Shown here: positions 9,755 through 18,778 of the stretch, one piece after another
How the letters are laid out: each line of letters opens with the position of its first letter
Position numbering within the stretch: position 1 is the stretch's first letter
Assembly: GCA_963755825.1 (NCBI GenBank)
Contig: CAVWLA010000001.1
Location: 2,542,001 to 2,606,000, forward strand
Length of the DNA: 64,000 nt
Reading direction: 5' to 3'
From: DATBQN01 sp963755825
GTDB taxonomy: Bacteria; Acidobacteriota; Thermoanaerobaculia; Multivoradales; UBA5704
Notes under the pieces: model-generated
The model's database searches: none
Told to the model about the DNA's origin: nothing
What the model saw: the letters and a program-made list of their open reading frames with translations, nothing else
Made by a program: the position numbers and the translations under genes

Positions 9755-10385
9755 CGATCTCCGCCCCCTCCGCCGTCTGCTGGACGCGCTCGAAGCCGAT
9801 CCCCAGGTAGAGCGGCACCGCCGGCTCGACGACCGCGAGGTCGCCGGCGGCGACGCGGTCGCCGAAGAGCACCAGCGAGCGCGAGGTGTCGTGCTGGCGG
9901 GAGACCCAGATGAGCCCGTCGGGCCGCTCCACCGAGCCGTGGAGGGCGGCCGCCCAGGCGAGCGTCTCGGCGTAGCGGTCGGCCTCGCAGTCGATGAGCT
10001 CCTCGCGCCGCACCTCGAGGCGGCGCAGGCCCGCGCCGTAGAGCTGGACGAGGCGGAGGGCGCGCCGCGGCGCCACCGTCGAGAGCACCAGCGGGCGGAG
10101 CGCCGTGCGGCGGACGGCCCGCGAGGCGCCGCGGATCGGCACGCTGTGGAAGACGGTGCCGGAGAGGGCGCCGTCGAGATCGGCGGAGCCGTAGAGGGTG
10201 GGGACGGTCTCGCCGTCGGCGTTGGCGAAGGGGTGGAACCGCCCGCTGCCGCGGCCCGGGTTGAGCTCGGTCGGCGCGAAGGCGGCGTGATGGCAGCGCA
10301 GGATGCGGGCGCCCGCCGGCCAGACCTCGATCTGCGGCCGGATGACCCGCCCCTCGGGGCCGGATCCCGGACGCTCAGAAGACAG
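9741..10385 (-). CDS. RES-domain toxin (NAD+-degrading type)
   Basis: RES toxins of type II toxin-antitoxin systems degrade NAD+. The RES domain spans from VWPAGARILRCHHAAF to the end, including GRGSGRFHPF, LYGSADLDGALSGTVFH, LRLVQLYGAGL and a late YAETLAWAAALHG. No ATG, GTG or TTG in this frame lies close to the expected N-terminus. The nearest GTG (10517) would place 47 codons inside the antitoxin gene. I choose CTG at 10385, about 8 bases after AGGAGAGG; ATC at 10343 after GAGGGG is the alternative. The gene overlaps the antitoxin gene upstream by 11 bases. Low-efficiency initiation would suit a toxin. Start uncertain, family firm. Confidence 0.8.
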   Translation of the reverse strand: MSSERPGSGPEGRVIRPQIEVWPAGARILRCHHAAFAPTELNPGRGSGRFHPFANADGETVPTLYGSADLDGALSGTVFHSVPIRGASRAVRRTALRPLVLSTVAPRRALRLVQLYGAGLRRLEVRREELIDCEADRYAETLAWAAALHGSVERPDGLIWVSRQHDTSRSLVLFGDRVAAGDLAVVEPAVPLYLGIGFERVQQTAEGAEIVILQ

Positions 10386-10992
10386 GTCCGGCCCTCTCCT
10401 GCTCGGCGGCCTCGACGACCTTCCGCGGCTCGCTCGCCAGCAGATCCACCGGGCGCCGACCGCCGAGGAAGCCGTTGACGGCGGTGAACCAGAGTGCCAG
10501 CTCCCACTCCGCGCCACCCTCCCCCAGCGCCGCGATCACCGGCGCCACCGCGGCGCGCGGGCGCCCGCTCTCGTCGAACTGGAAGCTGGGGAAGAGCAGG
10601 CCGCCGCGGAAGGGAACCGAGAAGATGCGCCGCTCCTGGCGCCAGCGGTGGGCGAGAGCGGCGCGGTTCTGCGCCGTCGAGCCGGCGAGCGCCGCCACCG
10701 CCGAGCTGTCGAGGGCGCCGAACTCGGCGAGGAGGGCCTCCCGCGCCGCGGCATTGCGCCGCCCCTGCAGCACGGCGCTGGCGCTCGGCACGGCGCTCCG
10801 CGGCAGCATGGCCGAGATCAGCTCCTCGGCGCTCTCGCGGGCCTCGGCGCCGAGGGCGCCCAGACGATCGGCCAGGTCGTCGACCAGCCTCTCGGCGACG
10901 GAGCGGAGCTCGGCGCTGGCGCGCGGCGCCGCGGCCTCGGCGGGATCCTTGAAGCGGCGGTCGCGGAGGCGGGGATCTGCCGGGCGCGTCAC
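10375..10992 (-). CDS. antitoxin of the Xre/MbcA/ParS toxin-binding family
   Basis: Partner of the adjacent RES toxin. The 205-residue protein has a helical N-terminal half with many Ala, Arg and Glu. Its C-terminal MbcA/ParS/Xre toxin-binding domain holds FPSFQFDESGRPR (about 135-147) and a closing WFTAVNGFLGGRRPVDLLA with the following helix (about 165-195). An N-terminal helix-turn-helix is likely (AVAALAGSTAQNRAALAHRW). Antitoxin-first order and an 11-base overlap fit the usual RES/Xre arrangement, in which the antitoxin neutralises the toxin and represses the operon. Confidence 0.85.
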   Translation of the reverse strand: MTRPADPRLRDRRFKDPAEAAAPRASAELRSVAERLVDDLADRLGALGAEARESAEELISAMLPRSAVPSASAVLQGRRNAAAREALLAEFGALDSSAVAALAGSTAQNRAALAHRWRQERRIFSVPFRGGLLFPSFQFDESGRPRAAVAPVIAALGEGGAEWELALWFTAVNGFLGGRRPVDLLASEPRKVVEAAEQERAGPVF

Positions 10993-11034
10993 CGGCGCAT
11001 GATATCCGCGGCGATCCCTACAATCGCGGGCGGC

Positions 11035-11826
11035 TCAGGGCCTGGCGGCGCCGGCGCGGCCCGCGGCGCCGGCCGCGGCGGGAGCCGGCGCGGCGGCGAG
11101 CAGGCGGCGGAGATCGGGCAGCACGTTGTCGGCGAGGATCTGCTGGCCGCGGGCGGTGGGATGGATGCCGTCCGCCTGGTTGAGCGCCGGGTCGCCGCCG
11201 ACCCCGGCGAGGAGGAAGGGGACGAGCGGCACGCCGAGCTGGCGCGCCAGGCGCGGGTAGACGGCGGCGAAGCGGCCGGCGTAGTCGGGGCCGTAGTTGG
11301 GCGGGATCTGCATGCCGAGGAGGAGCACCCGCGCCCCCGCCGCCTGCGAGCGGCTGACGATCTGCCGCAGGTTGGACTCGATCTCCTCGACCGGCGTGCC
11401 GCGCAAGCCGTCGTTCGCCCCCAGGCTCACCACCAGGGCCGCCGGATGCTGGCCGAGGAGCCAGGCGAGGCGCCGCAGGCCGCCGGCGGTGGTGTCGCCG
11501 CTCACCCCGGCGTTGAGGACGCGGACCGGCTCGCCCGCCCGCTGCAGGCGCTCGCCGAGGAGCGCCGGATACGCCTGCGCCTCGTCGAGCCCGAGGCCGG
11601 CGGTGAGGCTGTCGCCGAGGAAGATGACCAGAGGCCGCGAGGCGGCGCCGGGAGCCGCCGGCGGCCGAGCGGTTGACGGCGTCGGAGCGGACGGGCGGCT
11701 GGTGACAGCCGCCGTGGAACCCGGGGCAGAGAGATCCGGCGAGCCGCCCCCGGGACCGCAGGCGGTCGACAGCAGGGCGGCGGCGGCGAGCAGGCAGGCG
11801 GTCGCGAGGCGTCTCGAGTTCGGCAT
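11035..11826 (-). CDS. tesA: arylesterase / lysophospholipase L1-like lipoprotein (TesA type)
   Basis: SGNH-fold serine hydrolase of the multifunctional TesA family. The 263-residue product has a lipoprotein signal (LACLLAA-like core with the lipobox LSTAC; acylated Cys near residue 23), an Ala/Pro/Ser linker, then block I IFLGDSLTAGLGL with the nucleophile Ser, block II NAGVSGDT, block III SLGANDGLRG and block V GDPALNQADGIHPT with Asp and His. All catalytic residues are present. The ATG at 11826 follows AAGGA. It is divergent from the YbbA/YbbP-type exporter, the same arrangement as tesA-ybbAP in E. coli, so the pair may act together in the envelope. Confidence 0.87.
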   Translation of the reverse strand: MPNSRRLATACLLAAAALLSTACGPGGGSPDLSAPGSTAAVTSRPSAPTPSTARPPAAPGAASRPLVIFLGDSLTAGLGLDEAQAYPALLGERLQRAGEPVRVLNAGVSGDTTAGGLRRLAWLLGQHPAALVVSLGANDGLRGTPVEEIESNLRQIVSRSQAAGARVLLLGMQIPPNYGPDYAGRFAAVYPRLARQLGVPLVPFLLAGVGGDPALNQADGIHPTARGQQILADNVLPDLRRLLAAAPAPAAAGAAGRAGAARP

Positions 11827-11944
11827 GTCATCCTTCGTAACGGCCGGCACGGGGGCGGCTCTTCCCGCGCCGCCGGCCGGCGCCGGAGCGCCGCGCGCCG
11901 GCCGGCGCGGAATGCCCCCGGGGCGCCCCCGGTTCTGCTCTGCG

Positions 11945-12652
11945 ATGACCACCCCTCGCATCGAGCTCCGCCGCCTCACCCGCCGGCTGCCGTCCGGCGA
12001 CCGGGTCCTCACCATCCTCGACGGCGTCGACCTGGCGATCCCGCCGGGCGAGTTCGCCGCCGTGCTCGGCCCCTCGGGCAGCGGCAAGTCGACCCTCCTC
12101 GCGCTGATGGCCGGCCTCGACCGGCCGACCTCCGGCGAGGTGCTGATCGACGGCGTCCCCATCCAGGCGATGAGCGAGGACCAGCTCGCCCTCCTCCGCC
12201 GCCGCAAGCTCGGCTTCGTCTTTCAGACCTTCCAGCTGCTGGGGAATCTCACCGCGCGCGAGAACGTCCTCCTGCCGCTCGAGCTCGCCGGCGTCCGCGA
12301 GCCGATCGGCCGCGCCGACGAGCTCCTCGCCTCGGTCGGCCTCGTCGACCGCGGCCACCACTATCCGAGCCAGCTCTCCGGCGGCGAGCAGCAGCGCGTG
12401 GCGCTCGCCCGCGCCTTCGCCGCCGAGCCGCCGATCCTCCTCGCCGACGAGCCGACCGGAAACCTCGACAGCGCCACCGGCAAGCGGGTGCTCGAGATCC
12501 TCCTCGACCTCAAGCGCCGGCAGGGGACGACGCTGGTGCTGGTGACGCACGACCCGGCGGTCGCCGCCCTCGCCGACCGGCTGGTGCACCTGCGGGACGG
12601 CCGCGTCGAGCGCACCGAGGAGCTCGCCGCGGCGCCCGTGAGGGTGCGGTGA
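11945..12652 (+). CDS. ybbA: ABC transporter ATP-binding protein, YbbA/LolD type
   Basis: ATPase subunit of a MacB/LolD-type exporter that works mechanically on envelope substrates. The 235-residue protein has Walker A GPSGSGKST (near residue 40), Q-loop FVFQTFQLL, signature LSGGEQQRVALARA, Walker B ILLADEPTGNLD and the H-loop VTHDP. These are typical of the MacB/LolD subgroup. The ATG at 11945 gives the usual length; a longer reading would cross into the divergent esterase gene. It overlaps the permease gene downstream by four bases (GTGA). Confidence 0.93.
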   Translation: MTTPRIELRRLTRRLPSGDRVLTILDGVDLAIPPGEFAAVLGPSGSGKSTLLALMAGLDRPTSGEVLIDGVPIQAMSEDQLALLRRRKLGFVFQTFQLLGNLTARENVLLPLELAGVREPIGRADELLASVGLVDRGHHYPSQLSGGEQQRVALARAFAAEPPILLADEPTGNLDSATGKRVLEILLDLKRRQGTTLVLVTHDPAVAALADRLVHLRDGRVERTEELAAAPVRVR

Positions 12653-15213
12653 GCCTCGCCCTCTACGTCCGCACCATCCTCCGCGAATCGCGCGGGGCGG
12701 CCGGGCGGGTCGCCTTCTTCATCGCCTGCCTCGCCGTCGGCGTCGCCGCGGTGGTCGCCGTCGCCGGCCTCTCGGCGAGCCTCGACGAGGGGCTGCGCTC
12801 CGAGGCCCGCCAGCTCCTCGCCGCCGACCTGGTGATCGCCGGCAGCCGGCCGCTGCCGCGCGACTTCGACTTCGGCCGCGCCGGCCTCCACGGCGTCCAG
12901 CGGACCGACGTCGCCGAGATGGTCACCGTCGTCTCGGCGGTGCCGGCAGCATCGGCGGTCCCGGCGACGCCTGGAGCCGCGGCGCCGCCGGCTCCGGCGA
13001 GCCAGGTGGCCGAGCTCAAGGTGATCGACGGCGAGTACCCGTTCTACGGCGTCTTGGCGCTGCGTCCGCCCCTGCCGCTCGCCCGCCTCCTCGACGCCGA
13101 GAGCGCCGTCGTCGGACCGGAGCTGCTCTCCCGCCTCCATCTCAAGGTCGGCGATCGGCTGAGCATCGGCGGCGCTCCCTTCCGCATCGCCGGCGAGGTG
13201 GTCTCCGAGCCGGACAAGATCAGCATCTCGATGTCGCTCGGGCCGCGCATCTTCGTCTCCGCCGCCGGCATCGCCCGCACCGCTCTCGTCGGCCGCGGCA
13301 GCCGCATCGATCACAAGACGCTCCTCAAGCTGCCCGAGGGGATGCGCCCGGCGGCGATCGCCGGCGCCGCCGAGCGCCTGCGCGCGGCGCTGCCGGACCC
13401 CGCCTTCTACCGCGTGCAGACCTACAAGGAGGGGCAGCCGGCGCTGCGCGACAACTTCCGGCGCGTCGGCCAGTTCCTCGGCCTCGTCGCCCTCCTCTCG
13501 CTCTTCGTCGGCGGCATCGGCGTGGCGCAGAGCGTCCGCGCCTGGCTCGCCGGCCGGCTGGACGCCATCGCGGTCTTGAAGTGCCTGGGTCTGCGCCCGC
13601 GCGAGATCCTCGCCCTCTATGTCGGGCAGACGTTCCTCCTCGGCCTCGCCGGCAGCGTCGTCGGCATGGTGCTCGGCGGCATCCTCCAGGCGGTCCTCCC
13701 CAACCTCTTCCCGGACCTCATCCCGCACGAGCTGATCCACGCCTGGCAGCCCGGCGCCCTCGCCCGCGGCCTGCTGCTCGGCATCGGCGTCGCGCTCCTC
13801 TTCAGCCTGCCGCCGCTCGCCGGCGTGCTCGCGGTGCCGCCGGCGCGCGTCCTCCGCCGCGACGCCGAGCCGCTGCCCGGCCACCGCGGGGTCACCGTCG
13901 CGACGGTCGCGGCGCTCCTCGCCGGCATCTTCGGCATGGCGAGCTTCCAGTCGGGCTCGCTCCTCCGCGGCCTGCAGTTCACCGGCGGCATGGTCGGCGC
14001 CACGCTCGCCCTCACTCTCGCCGCCATCGGCGTCACCTACGCCGCCCGCCGGCTGCCGCGCTCGACGGCGCGGCTCTGGCTCCGCCACGGCCTCGCTGCC
14101 CTCGGCCGCCCGGGCGCCGCGACGCTCGGCGCCATCGTGGCGCTCGGCCTCGGCGTGCTCGTCGTCCTCGGCATGGGCCTCGTCCAGCAGCGGCTGTCGC
14201 GCGAGCTGACCGCCGAGCTCCCCGCCGGCGCCCCCTCGGCCTTCCTCATCGACATCCAGCCCGACCAGTGGCCGGGCGTGCAGGCCCTCCTCCACCAGGC
14301 CGGGGCGACGCGGGTCGAGTCGGTGCCGGTGGTGATGGCGCGGCTGACGGCGATCGACGGCCGCGGCGTCGAGACGATGGCGAACCGGCTGCCGCGCGGC
14401 CGCCGCTGGGCGCTCACCCGCGAGCAGCGGCTGACCTACATGGCGAAGCTGCCGGCGGACAACACCATCGTCGCGGGCTCGCTGTGGAGCGACCCCAAGC
14501 GCGCCGAGGTGAGCGTCGAGAAGGACTTTGCCGAGGACCTGGGGATCGGCCTCGGCTCGGTCCTCCGCTTCGACGTCCAGGGGGTGCCGCTCGACCTCGC
14601 GGTGACCAGCCTGCGCGAGGTCAACTGGCAGACCTTCGGCATCAACTTCTTCCTCGTCGTCGAGCCGGGAGTGCTCGAGTCGGCGCCGCAGCAGCGACTG
14701 GCGGTCGCCCACCTACCGCGGGGTGGGGAGCAGCGGGCGCAGGATCTCGTCGCCGCGCGCTTTCCGAACATCACCGTCCTGCGCATCCGCGAGGTGCTGG
14801 AGAAGGTCGTCCACGTGCTGCAGCGGATCGGCCTCGGCATCCGCTTCCTCGGCAGCTTCACGGTGCTCGCCGGCATCGCGATCCTCGTCGGCGCGGTGAC
14901 CGCCGGCGCCGGCCGGCGCGGCCGCGAGGTGGCACTGATGAAGACCCTGGGCGTCACCCGCCGCGGCGTCGCCGCGATGTTCGCCGTCGAGTACGCCCTG
15001 ATCGGCCTCGTCGCCGGCGCCATCGGCGCCATCGGCGGCGGCGTCCTCGCCTGGACGGTGCTCACCCGCGGCTTCAACCAGCATTGGCAGACCGAGCCGC
15101 TCCCCTTCGCGGTGGCGATCGCGGCGAGCGTCGCGCTCACCGTCGTCGCTGGGCTGGCGGCGAGCTGGCGGGCTCTGGAGCGGCGGCCGATCGAGGTGCT
15201 GCGGAGCGAGTAG
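12649..15213 (+). CDS. ybbP: FtsX-family ABC permease, YbbP type
   Basis: Membrane subunit paired with the preceding ATPase. The 854-residue protein begins with a transmembrane helix (about 20-42) and a large periplasmic domain. Two FtsX-type membrane modules follow: helices at about 275-300, 320-345, 370-395 and 415-480, then a second periplasmic region, and helices near 740-765, 790-815 and 820-845. The duplicated FtsX layout and the length match YbbP-like permeases rather than LolC or MacB. GTG start overlaps the ybbA stop. Substrate unknown; the tesA neighbour suggests lipid or lipoprotein chemistry. Confidence 0.88.
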   Translation: MSLALYVRTILRESRGAAGRVAFFIACLAVGVAAVVAVAGLSASLDEGLRSEARQLLAADLVIAGSRPLPRDFDFGRAGLHGVQRTDVAEMVTVVSAVPAASAVPATPGAAAPPAPASQVAELKVIDGEYPFYGVLALRPPLPLARLLDAESAVVGPELLSRLHLKVGDRLSIGGAPFRIAGEVVSEPDKISISMSLGPRIFVSAAGIARTALVGRGSRIDHKTLLKLPEGMRPAAIAGAAERLRAALPDPAFYRVQTYKEGQPALRDNFRRVGQFLGLVALLSLFVGGIGVAQSVRAWLAGRLDAIAVLKCLGLRPREILALYVGQTFLLGLAGSVVGMVLGGILQAVLPNLFPDLIPHELIHAWQPGALARGLLLGIGVALLFSLPPLAGVLAVPPARVLRRDAEPLPGHRGVTVATVAALLAGIFGMASFQSGSLLRGLQFTGGMVGATLALTLAAIGVTYAARRLPRSTARLWLRHGLAALGRPGAATLGAIVALGLGVLVVLGMGLVQQRLSRELTAELPAGAPSAFLIDIQPDQWPGVQALLHQAGATRVESVPVVMARLTAIDGRGVETMANRLPRGRRWALTREQRLTYMAKLPADNTIVAGSLWSDPKRAEVSVEKDFAEDLGIGLGSVLRFDVQGVPLDLAVTSLREVNWQTFGINFFLVVEPGVLESAPQQRLAVAHLPRGGEQRAQDLVAARFPNITVLRIREVLEKVVHVLQRIGLGIRFLGSFTVLAGIAILVGAVTAGAGRRGREVALMKTLGVTRRGVAAMFAVEYALIGLVAGAIGAIGGGVLAWTVLTRGFNQHWQTEPLPFAVAIAASVALTVVAGLAASWRALERRPIEVLRSE

Positions 15214-15331
15214 GCGGGGAGAGGAAAGAAAAGCGGGGCGACTCCTCTCCCACCCGGCGGGCGGCGGCGGCGGAGCTGCGGGCGGTGCTCAGGAACTCGC
15301 CCTCTAACCCCCTCCCGCCCGCCTGGAGGGC

Positions 15332-17707
15332 TCAGACACCTGCGCTCCGTCCTCGCTCCGCCGCCACCGCCCGCCTCCCTCTCCCGCATTGATGGATCAA
15401 CGTAGAAAAACAAGCGGCAAGGACGCCTAAGCCAAAGAGCGCTAGGCCCAGGGTCCAGGCTATGGGTCGATAGTCGAGCCGGACACGGTGGGATCCCGCC
15501 GGAGTGTCGAAGCCGAGGAAGCCTCCGTTGACTCGGCGGAGACGGCCGGGGCGGCCGTCGATCAGCAGATGCCAGCCGGCGGCGGCGCTGATGCTCGAGG
15601 TGACGACACCACCGGTGGGGGTGTCGACGGCCAGGTCGAAGCCGTTGGGCTTGAGGCCGCGGAGGATTGCGTCTCCCTGCTGAGGACGGGAGGGAATCGC
15701 AGGACCTTCGGCGAAGCCGAAGGCCGCGAAGTCGGGATTGGCCCGGGCTCGGGCGGCGGTCTCTGCCGGCGGCGCGGTGGCGATCTGGCGCGGCATGAAG
15801 AAGAGGGGCAGGGCCTTGGGGTTGCGCCAGATGCGGCCCCCCTCGCCATCGAAGACCGGCTCCCAGGGCGGCGGCAGATGGTTGCGGTGGCGGGCGACGA
15901 AGTAGCGGATGCCGAGGTAGTCGCGCCATCCCGCGGCGGGCTCCGTTCGGAGGAGGAGGATCTCCCGGCCGGGCCGGTAGCCGTCCATGAGGGCCTGGCC
16001 CACCTGCAGCGCCGCGGCCGCCGGGCGCATGGGGTCGTTGCCGCGGGCGTCCCACAGGCCGTAGACGGCGGGGAGGCCGGGCATCATGTCGAATCCTCCT
16101 CCCACCACTCGAAAGGGCGCCTCGGGGCCGTGCGACGCCGCGATCACGTAGGCGAGAGCCGGCGGCGGCGCGAGGTCGAGCCGGGGCGGGACGATCGGGT
16201 TGTAGCGCCAGCCGAGGAGGAAGAGGTCGAGGGCTAGGCAGGCGACGGCGAGGCGCGGGAAGGCCGGCCGCAGGCGCGGGATGAGGAGCGCGAGCTCGGC
16301 GGCGAGGGCGCCGGCGAGCGCCGCCCACCACCAGGCGCGCTGCCAGCTCGCAGCCGCTCCGTGAGGAACTCCGTGAAGCGGCGGCAGCAGGGCGAGCGCC
16401 ACCGCCGCCGCGGCGACGAGGAGCGCGGCGGCGAGGCGGCCGCAGCGGCTGAGCGCCAGGCCGTCGAGCCCCAGCCCGGCGGCGACGGCGAGGCCGAGCA
16501 CCCAGAAGAGCCGGAGGCGCGCGTGCGCCGCGTCGCCCACGACGGGGACGGCCATCATCGCCTGGAACCAGGGCGACACCCGTAGGGCGACGAGGAGGGC
16601 GGCCGCCGCGACGGCGAGGGCGGCCCAAGTCGCTCGCCGGCGCTCGCCCCAGGCCGCCGCGAAGGCGAAGGCGAGCGTCGTCAGGCCGGCGTAGCCGGTG
16701 CAGAGCTCGTTCCAGTCGATGGCGCGCGGCCCCTGGTCGCGCGGGCTGCCGTAGACCAGCGGATCGACCAGCGGCGCCAGGATGCGCGGCCGGAAGGGCG
16801 GCGGCTGGACGGCGAGCGGAGCGGCGCGGAGGGCCGCCGCGCGGATGCTCTCGGGCATCGCCGCGACGACCGGCAGCAGCGCCGGCGCCGCGAGGCAGAA
16901 GGCGAGCGCCGCCGCGCCCGCCGTCCGCGCCAGAAAGCCCAGCCGGTCGCCTGCCTGCGCCGGGCGCAGGAGGAGCATGGCGCCGACGGCGGCCGCCGCG
17001 ACGGCGGTGTGCGCCAGGGTCTCGGGGTGGCCCGAGGTGGCGAGGCCGACGGCGCAGGCGGTGAGCCCGGCGACGCCGCCGCGCTCGCGCCGCGCGGTGA
17101 GCAGCAGCCCGAGAAAGAGCCCCGGCACCCAAACCGCCGCCATGCCGAGCGGGTAGTAGGCCCAGGCGACGGCGTAGGCGGAGAGACCGTAGGCGACGGC
17201 GGCAAACGCGGCGCCCGAACGACCGGCGCCGAGGGCGAGGAGGAGGGCGTGGGTGAGGAGGAGGGCGAGGAGCATCTGCCAGGCGGCGGCGACGGAGAGC
17301 GCCGCGAGCAGCGGCAGCGGCAGGGCGAGCAGGTGGAGGAGGGCGAAAGGCGCCGACTGCGCGTCGGCGAGGAGCGGCTGGCCGGCGCCCAGCTCGTGCG
17401 ACCAGAGCGGCGCCTCGAGGTGCAGCAGGCGCTCGCGCACCAGGGTGCGGAGCGGCAGCATGTGAAGCGGCACGTCGGAGAGCAGCGGGTTGCCGGGGAT
17501 CGGCCGCGCCGCCGCGTCGCGCCAGGGCTCCCACTGGTAGGCGATGTCGACCGGCACCTGGAAGGCCGGCGTCGCGAGCGGCACCGCGAAGAAGGCGCCG
17601 GCGAGGAGCAGGTAGGCCGCCGCGGCGAAGGTCGAGACCTCGGGCCGCCACCAGCGGACGAGGCCGGCGAGCAGCGCGCCGCCGGCGAGGAAGACGAGCA
17701 GGCTCAT
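15332..17707 (-). CDS. YfhO-like multi-pass membrane protein
   Basis: The 791-residue protein has an estimated 11-13 transmembrane helices in its first 500 residues. A long extracytoplasmic part follows, then a last helix (about 745-765) and a basic cytoplasmic tail. The loop after the second helix reads DIAYQWEPWRDAA and is followed by NPLLSDVPLHMLP. This matches the YfhO/GT-C-like membrane family (compare the polyisoprenyl-sugar transferase fold), in which the first loop carries the catalytic acid. The C-terminal WHLLIDGRPGRLRRVNGGF, then GSHRVRLDY, is typical of YfhO proteins. Likely role is sugar transfer from a lipid carrier at the outer face of the inner membrane. Family is inferred from layout and motifs. 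Confidence 0.7.
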   Translation of the reverse strand: MSLLVFLAGGALLAGLVRWWRPEVSTFAAAAYLLLAGAFFAVPLATPAFQVPVDIAYQWEPWRDAAARPIPGNPLLSDVPLHMLPLRTLVRERLLHLEAPLWSHELGAGQPLLADAQSAPFALLHLLALPLPLLAALSVAAAWQMLLALLLTHALLLALGAGRSGAAFAAVAYGLSAYAVAWAYYPLGMAAVWVPGLFLGLLLTARRERGGVAGLTACAVGLATSGHPETLAHTAVAAAAVGAMLLLRPAQAGDRLGFLARTAGAAALAFCLAAPALLPVVAAMPESIRAAALRAAPLAVQPPPFRPRILAPLVDPLVYGSPRDQGPRAIDWNELCTGYAGLTTLAFAFAAAWGERRRATWAALAVAAAALLVALRVSPWFQAMMAVPVVGDAAHARLRLFWVLGLAVAAGLGLDGLALSRCGRLAAALLVAAAAVALALLPPLHGVPHGAAASWQRAWWWAALAGALAAELALLIPRLRPAFPRLAVACLALDLFLLGWRYNPIVPPRLDLAPPPALAYVIAASHGPEAPFRVVGGGFDMMPGLPAVYGLWDARGNDPMRPAAAALQVGQALMDGYRPGREILLLRTEPAAGWRDYLGIRYFVARHRNHLPPPWEPVFDGEGGRIWRNPKALPLFFMPRQIATAPPAETAARARANPDFAAFGFAEGPAIPSRPQQGDAILRGLKPNGFDLAVDTPTGGVVTSSISAAAGWHLLIDGRPGRLRRVNGGFLGFDTPAGSHRVRLDYRPIAWTLGLALFGLGVLAACFSTLIHQCGRGRRAVAAERGRSAGV

Positions 17708-17740
17708 GGCGGCTCGGTGACCGCGGCGCGGGCGGCGCTC

Positions 17741-18778
17741 TCAGCGCGCCGGCGCCGGCAGCGTTGGCCGCGTCGGCCGCGCCGGCGGCCGATCCAGCAG
17801 CTCGGAGACCGGCACGAAGCGATAGCCCAGGGCCTTCGCTCGCGGCACCTCGGCGGCGAGCGCGGCGAGCGTCGCCGCGTGGGGGTGCCCGATGGCGATC
17901 GCGGCGCCGCGCTGGCGGGCGATCGAGAGCATACGGTCGAACTGCTCGCGGATCTTTTCCGGCCGCTGGTCGGTGTCGAGGAAGACCTGGCGCTCGGCGG
18001 CGGGCACCCCGAGCGAGGTGGCGACGCGGTAGCCGACGCTCTCCGCGCTGGTCCGCGAGTCGAGGTAGAAGAGCTTGCGGCCGGCGAGCACGCCGAGGAC
18101 GGCATCCATCGACCGCGCGTCGGCGGAGACGCGGGAGCCCATGTGGTTGTTCATCCCCACCGCCCCGGGCACCGCGTCGAGCGCCGCCGCCGTCGCTCTC
18201 CGCAGCTCGCCGGCGTCCATGCCGAAACGGAGCGCTCCCGGCCCCGGGTTCTCGCCGTGCACGGCCTCCATCGGCAGGTGGCAGAGGATCTCGTCGCCGT
18301 GGCGGCGGAGCTCGGCGACCACCTCGGGTGTCGCCACCTCGAACGGCAGGACCGAGTAGGTAAGCGGCACGCCCAGGCGCTCGAGCGTGTCGACCTCGCC
18401 GACGCTCCTGCCGAGGTCGTCGATCACCACCGCGATCTTGACGCCATCGACCTGAGCCGCCGCCGAATCGGCGGCAGCGGGCCGCTGACCCTGGGAGTCC
18501 TGGAGATCGTTCGCGGCGCCCGGCGCGCGCTGGGCCTCGGCGGACGGCGGTGCGCCACCGTCGCGGCGGCCGGAGGGTCGGCGGCCGTGCGGATGTCTGG
18601 CGCCCGCCGGCAGGCCGGCGCCATCGTCGGCCGCCGGCTCGGGCCGCGCGGCCTGCTGCCGCGACGGCCGCTGACAGCCGAGGTAGAAGCCTGCGGCGCC
18701 GACGAGGACGCCGCAGAGGAAGAGGAGCAGGCCGGGGAACGGGGAACGTCTTCGAGCAGGCCGGCTGCGGGGCATCAA
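17741..18778 (-). CDS. divergent polysaccharide deacetylase (YibQ family)
   Basis: The 345-residue protein has an N-terminal membrane anchor (about 14-34) and a low-complexity linker to about residue 110. The YibQ/DUF610 domain follows with IAVVIDDLGRS, TYSVLPFE, GDEILCHLPMEA, GMNNHMGSR, FYLDSRTSA, DTDQRPEKI and GHPHAATL. The Asp, His and Asn motifs are retained. The family is periplasmic and associated with peptidoglycan processing. Its ATG overlaps the stop of the upstream S41-like gene by four bases, so the order envC-like, S41-like, yibQ is one operon, as in many Proteobacteria. Confidence 0.85.
   Translation of the reverse strand: MMPRSRPARRRSPFPGLLLFLCGVLVGAAGFYLGCQRPSRQQAARPEPAADDGAGLPAGARHPHGRRPSGRRDGGAPPSAEAQRAPGAANDLQDSQGQRPAAADSAAAQVDGVKIAVVIDDLGRSVGEVDTLERLGVPLTYSVLPFEVATPEVVAELRRHGDEILCHLPMEAVHGENPGPGALRFGMDAGELRRATAAALDAVPGAVGMNNHMGSRVSADARSMDAVLGVLAGRKLFYLDSRTSAESVGYRVATSLGVPAAERQVFLDTDQRPEKIREQFDRMLSIARQRGAAIAIGHPHAATLAALAAEVPRAKALGYRFVPVSELLDRPPARPTRPTLPAPAR

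Noticed and set aside
14436..17651. 1071-codon minus-strand frame across the YbbP and YfhO-like genes
   Set aside because: It overlaps well-supported genes in other frames and gives a low-complexity Arg/Ala/Pro protein typical of GC-rich shadows.
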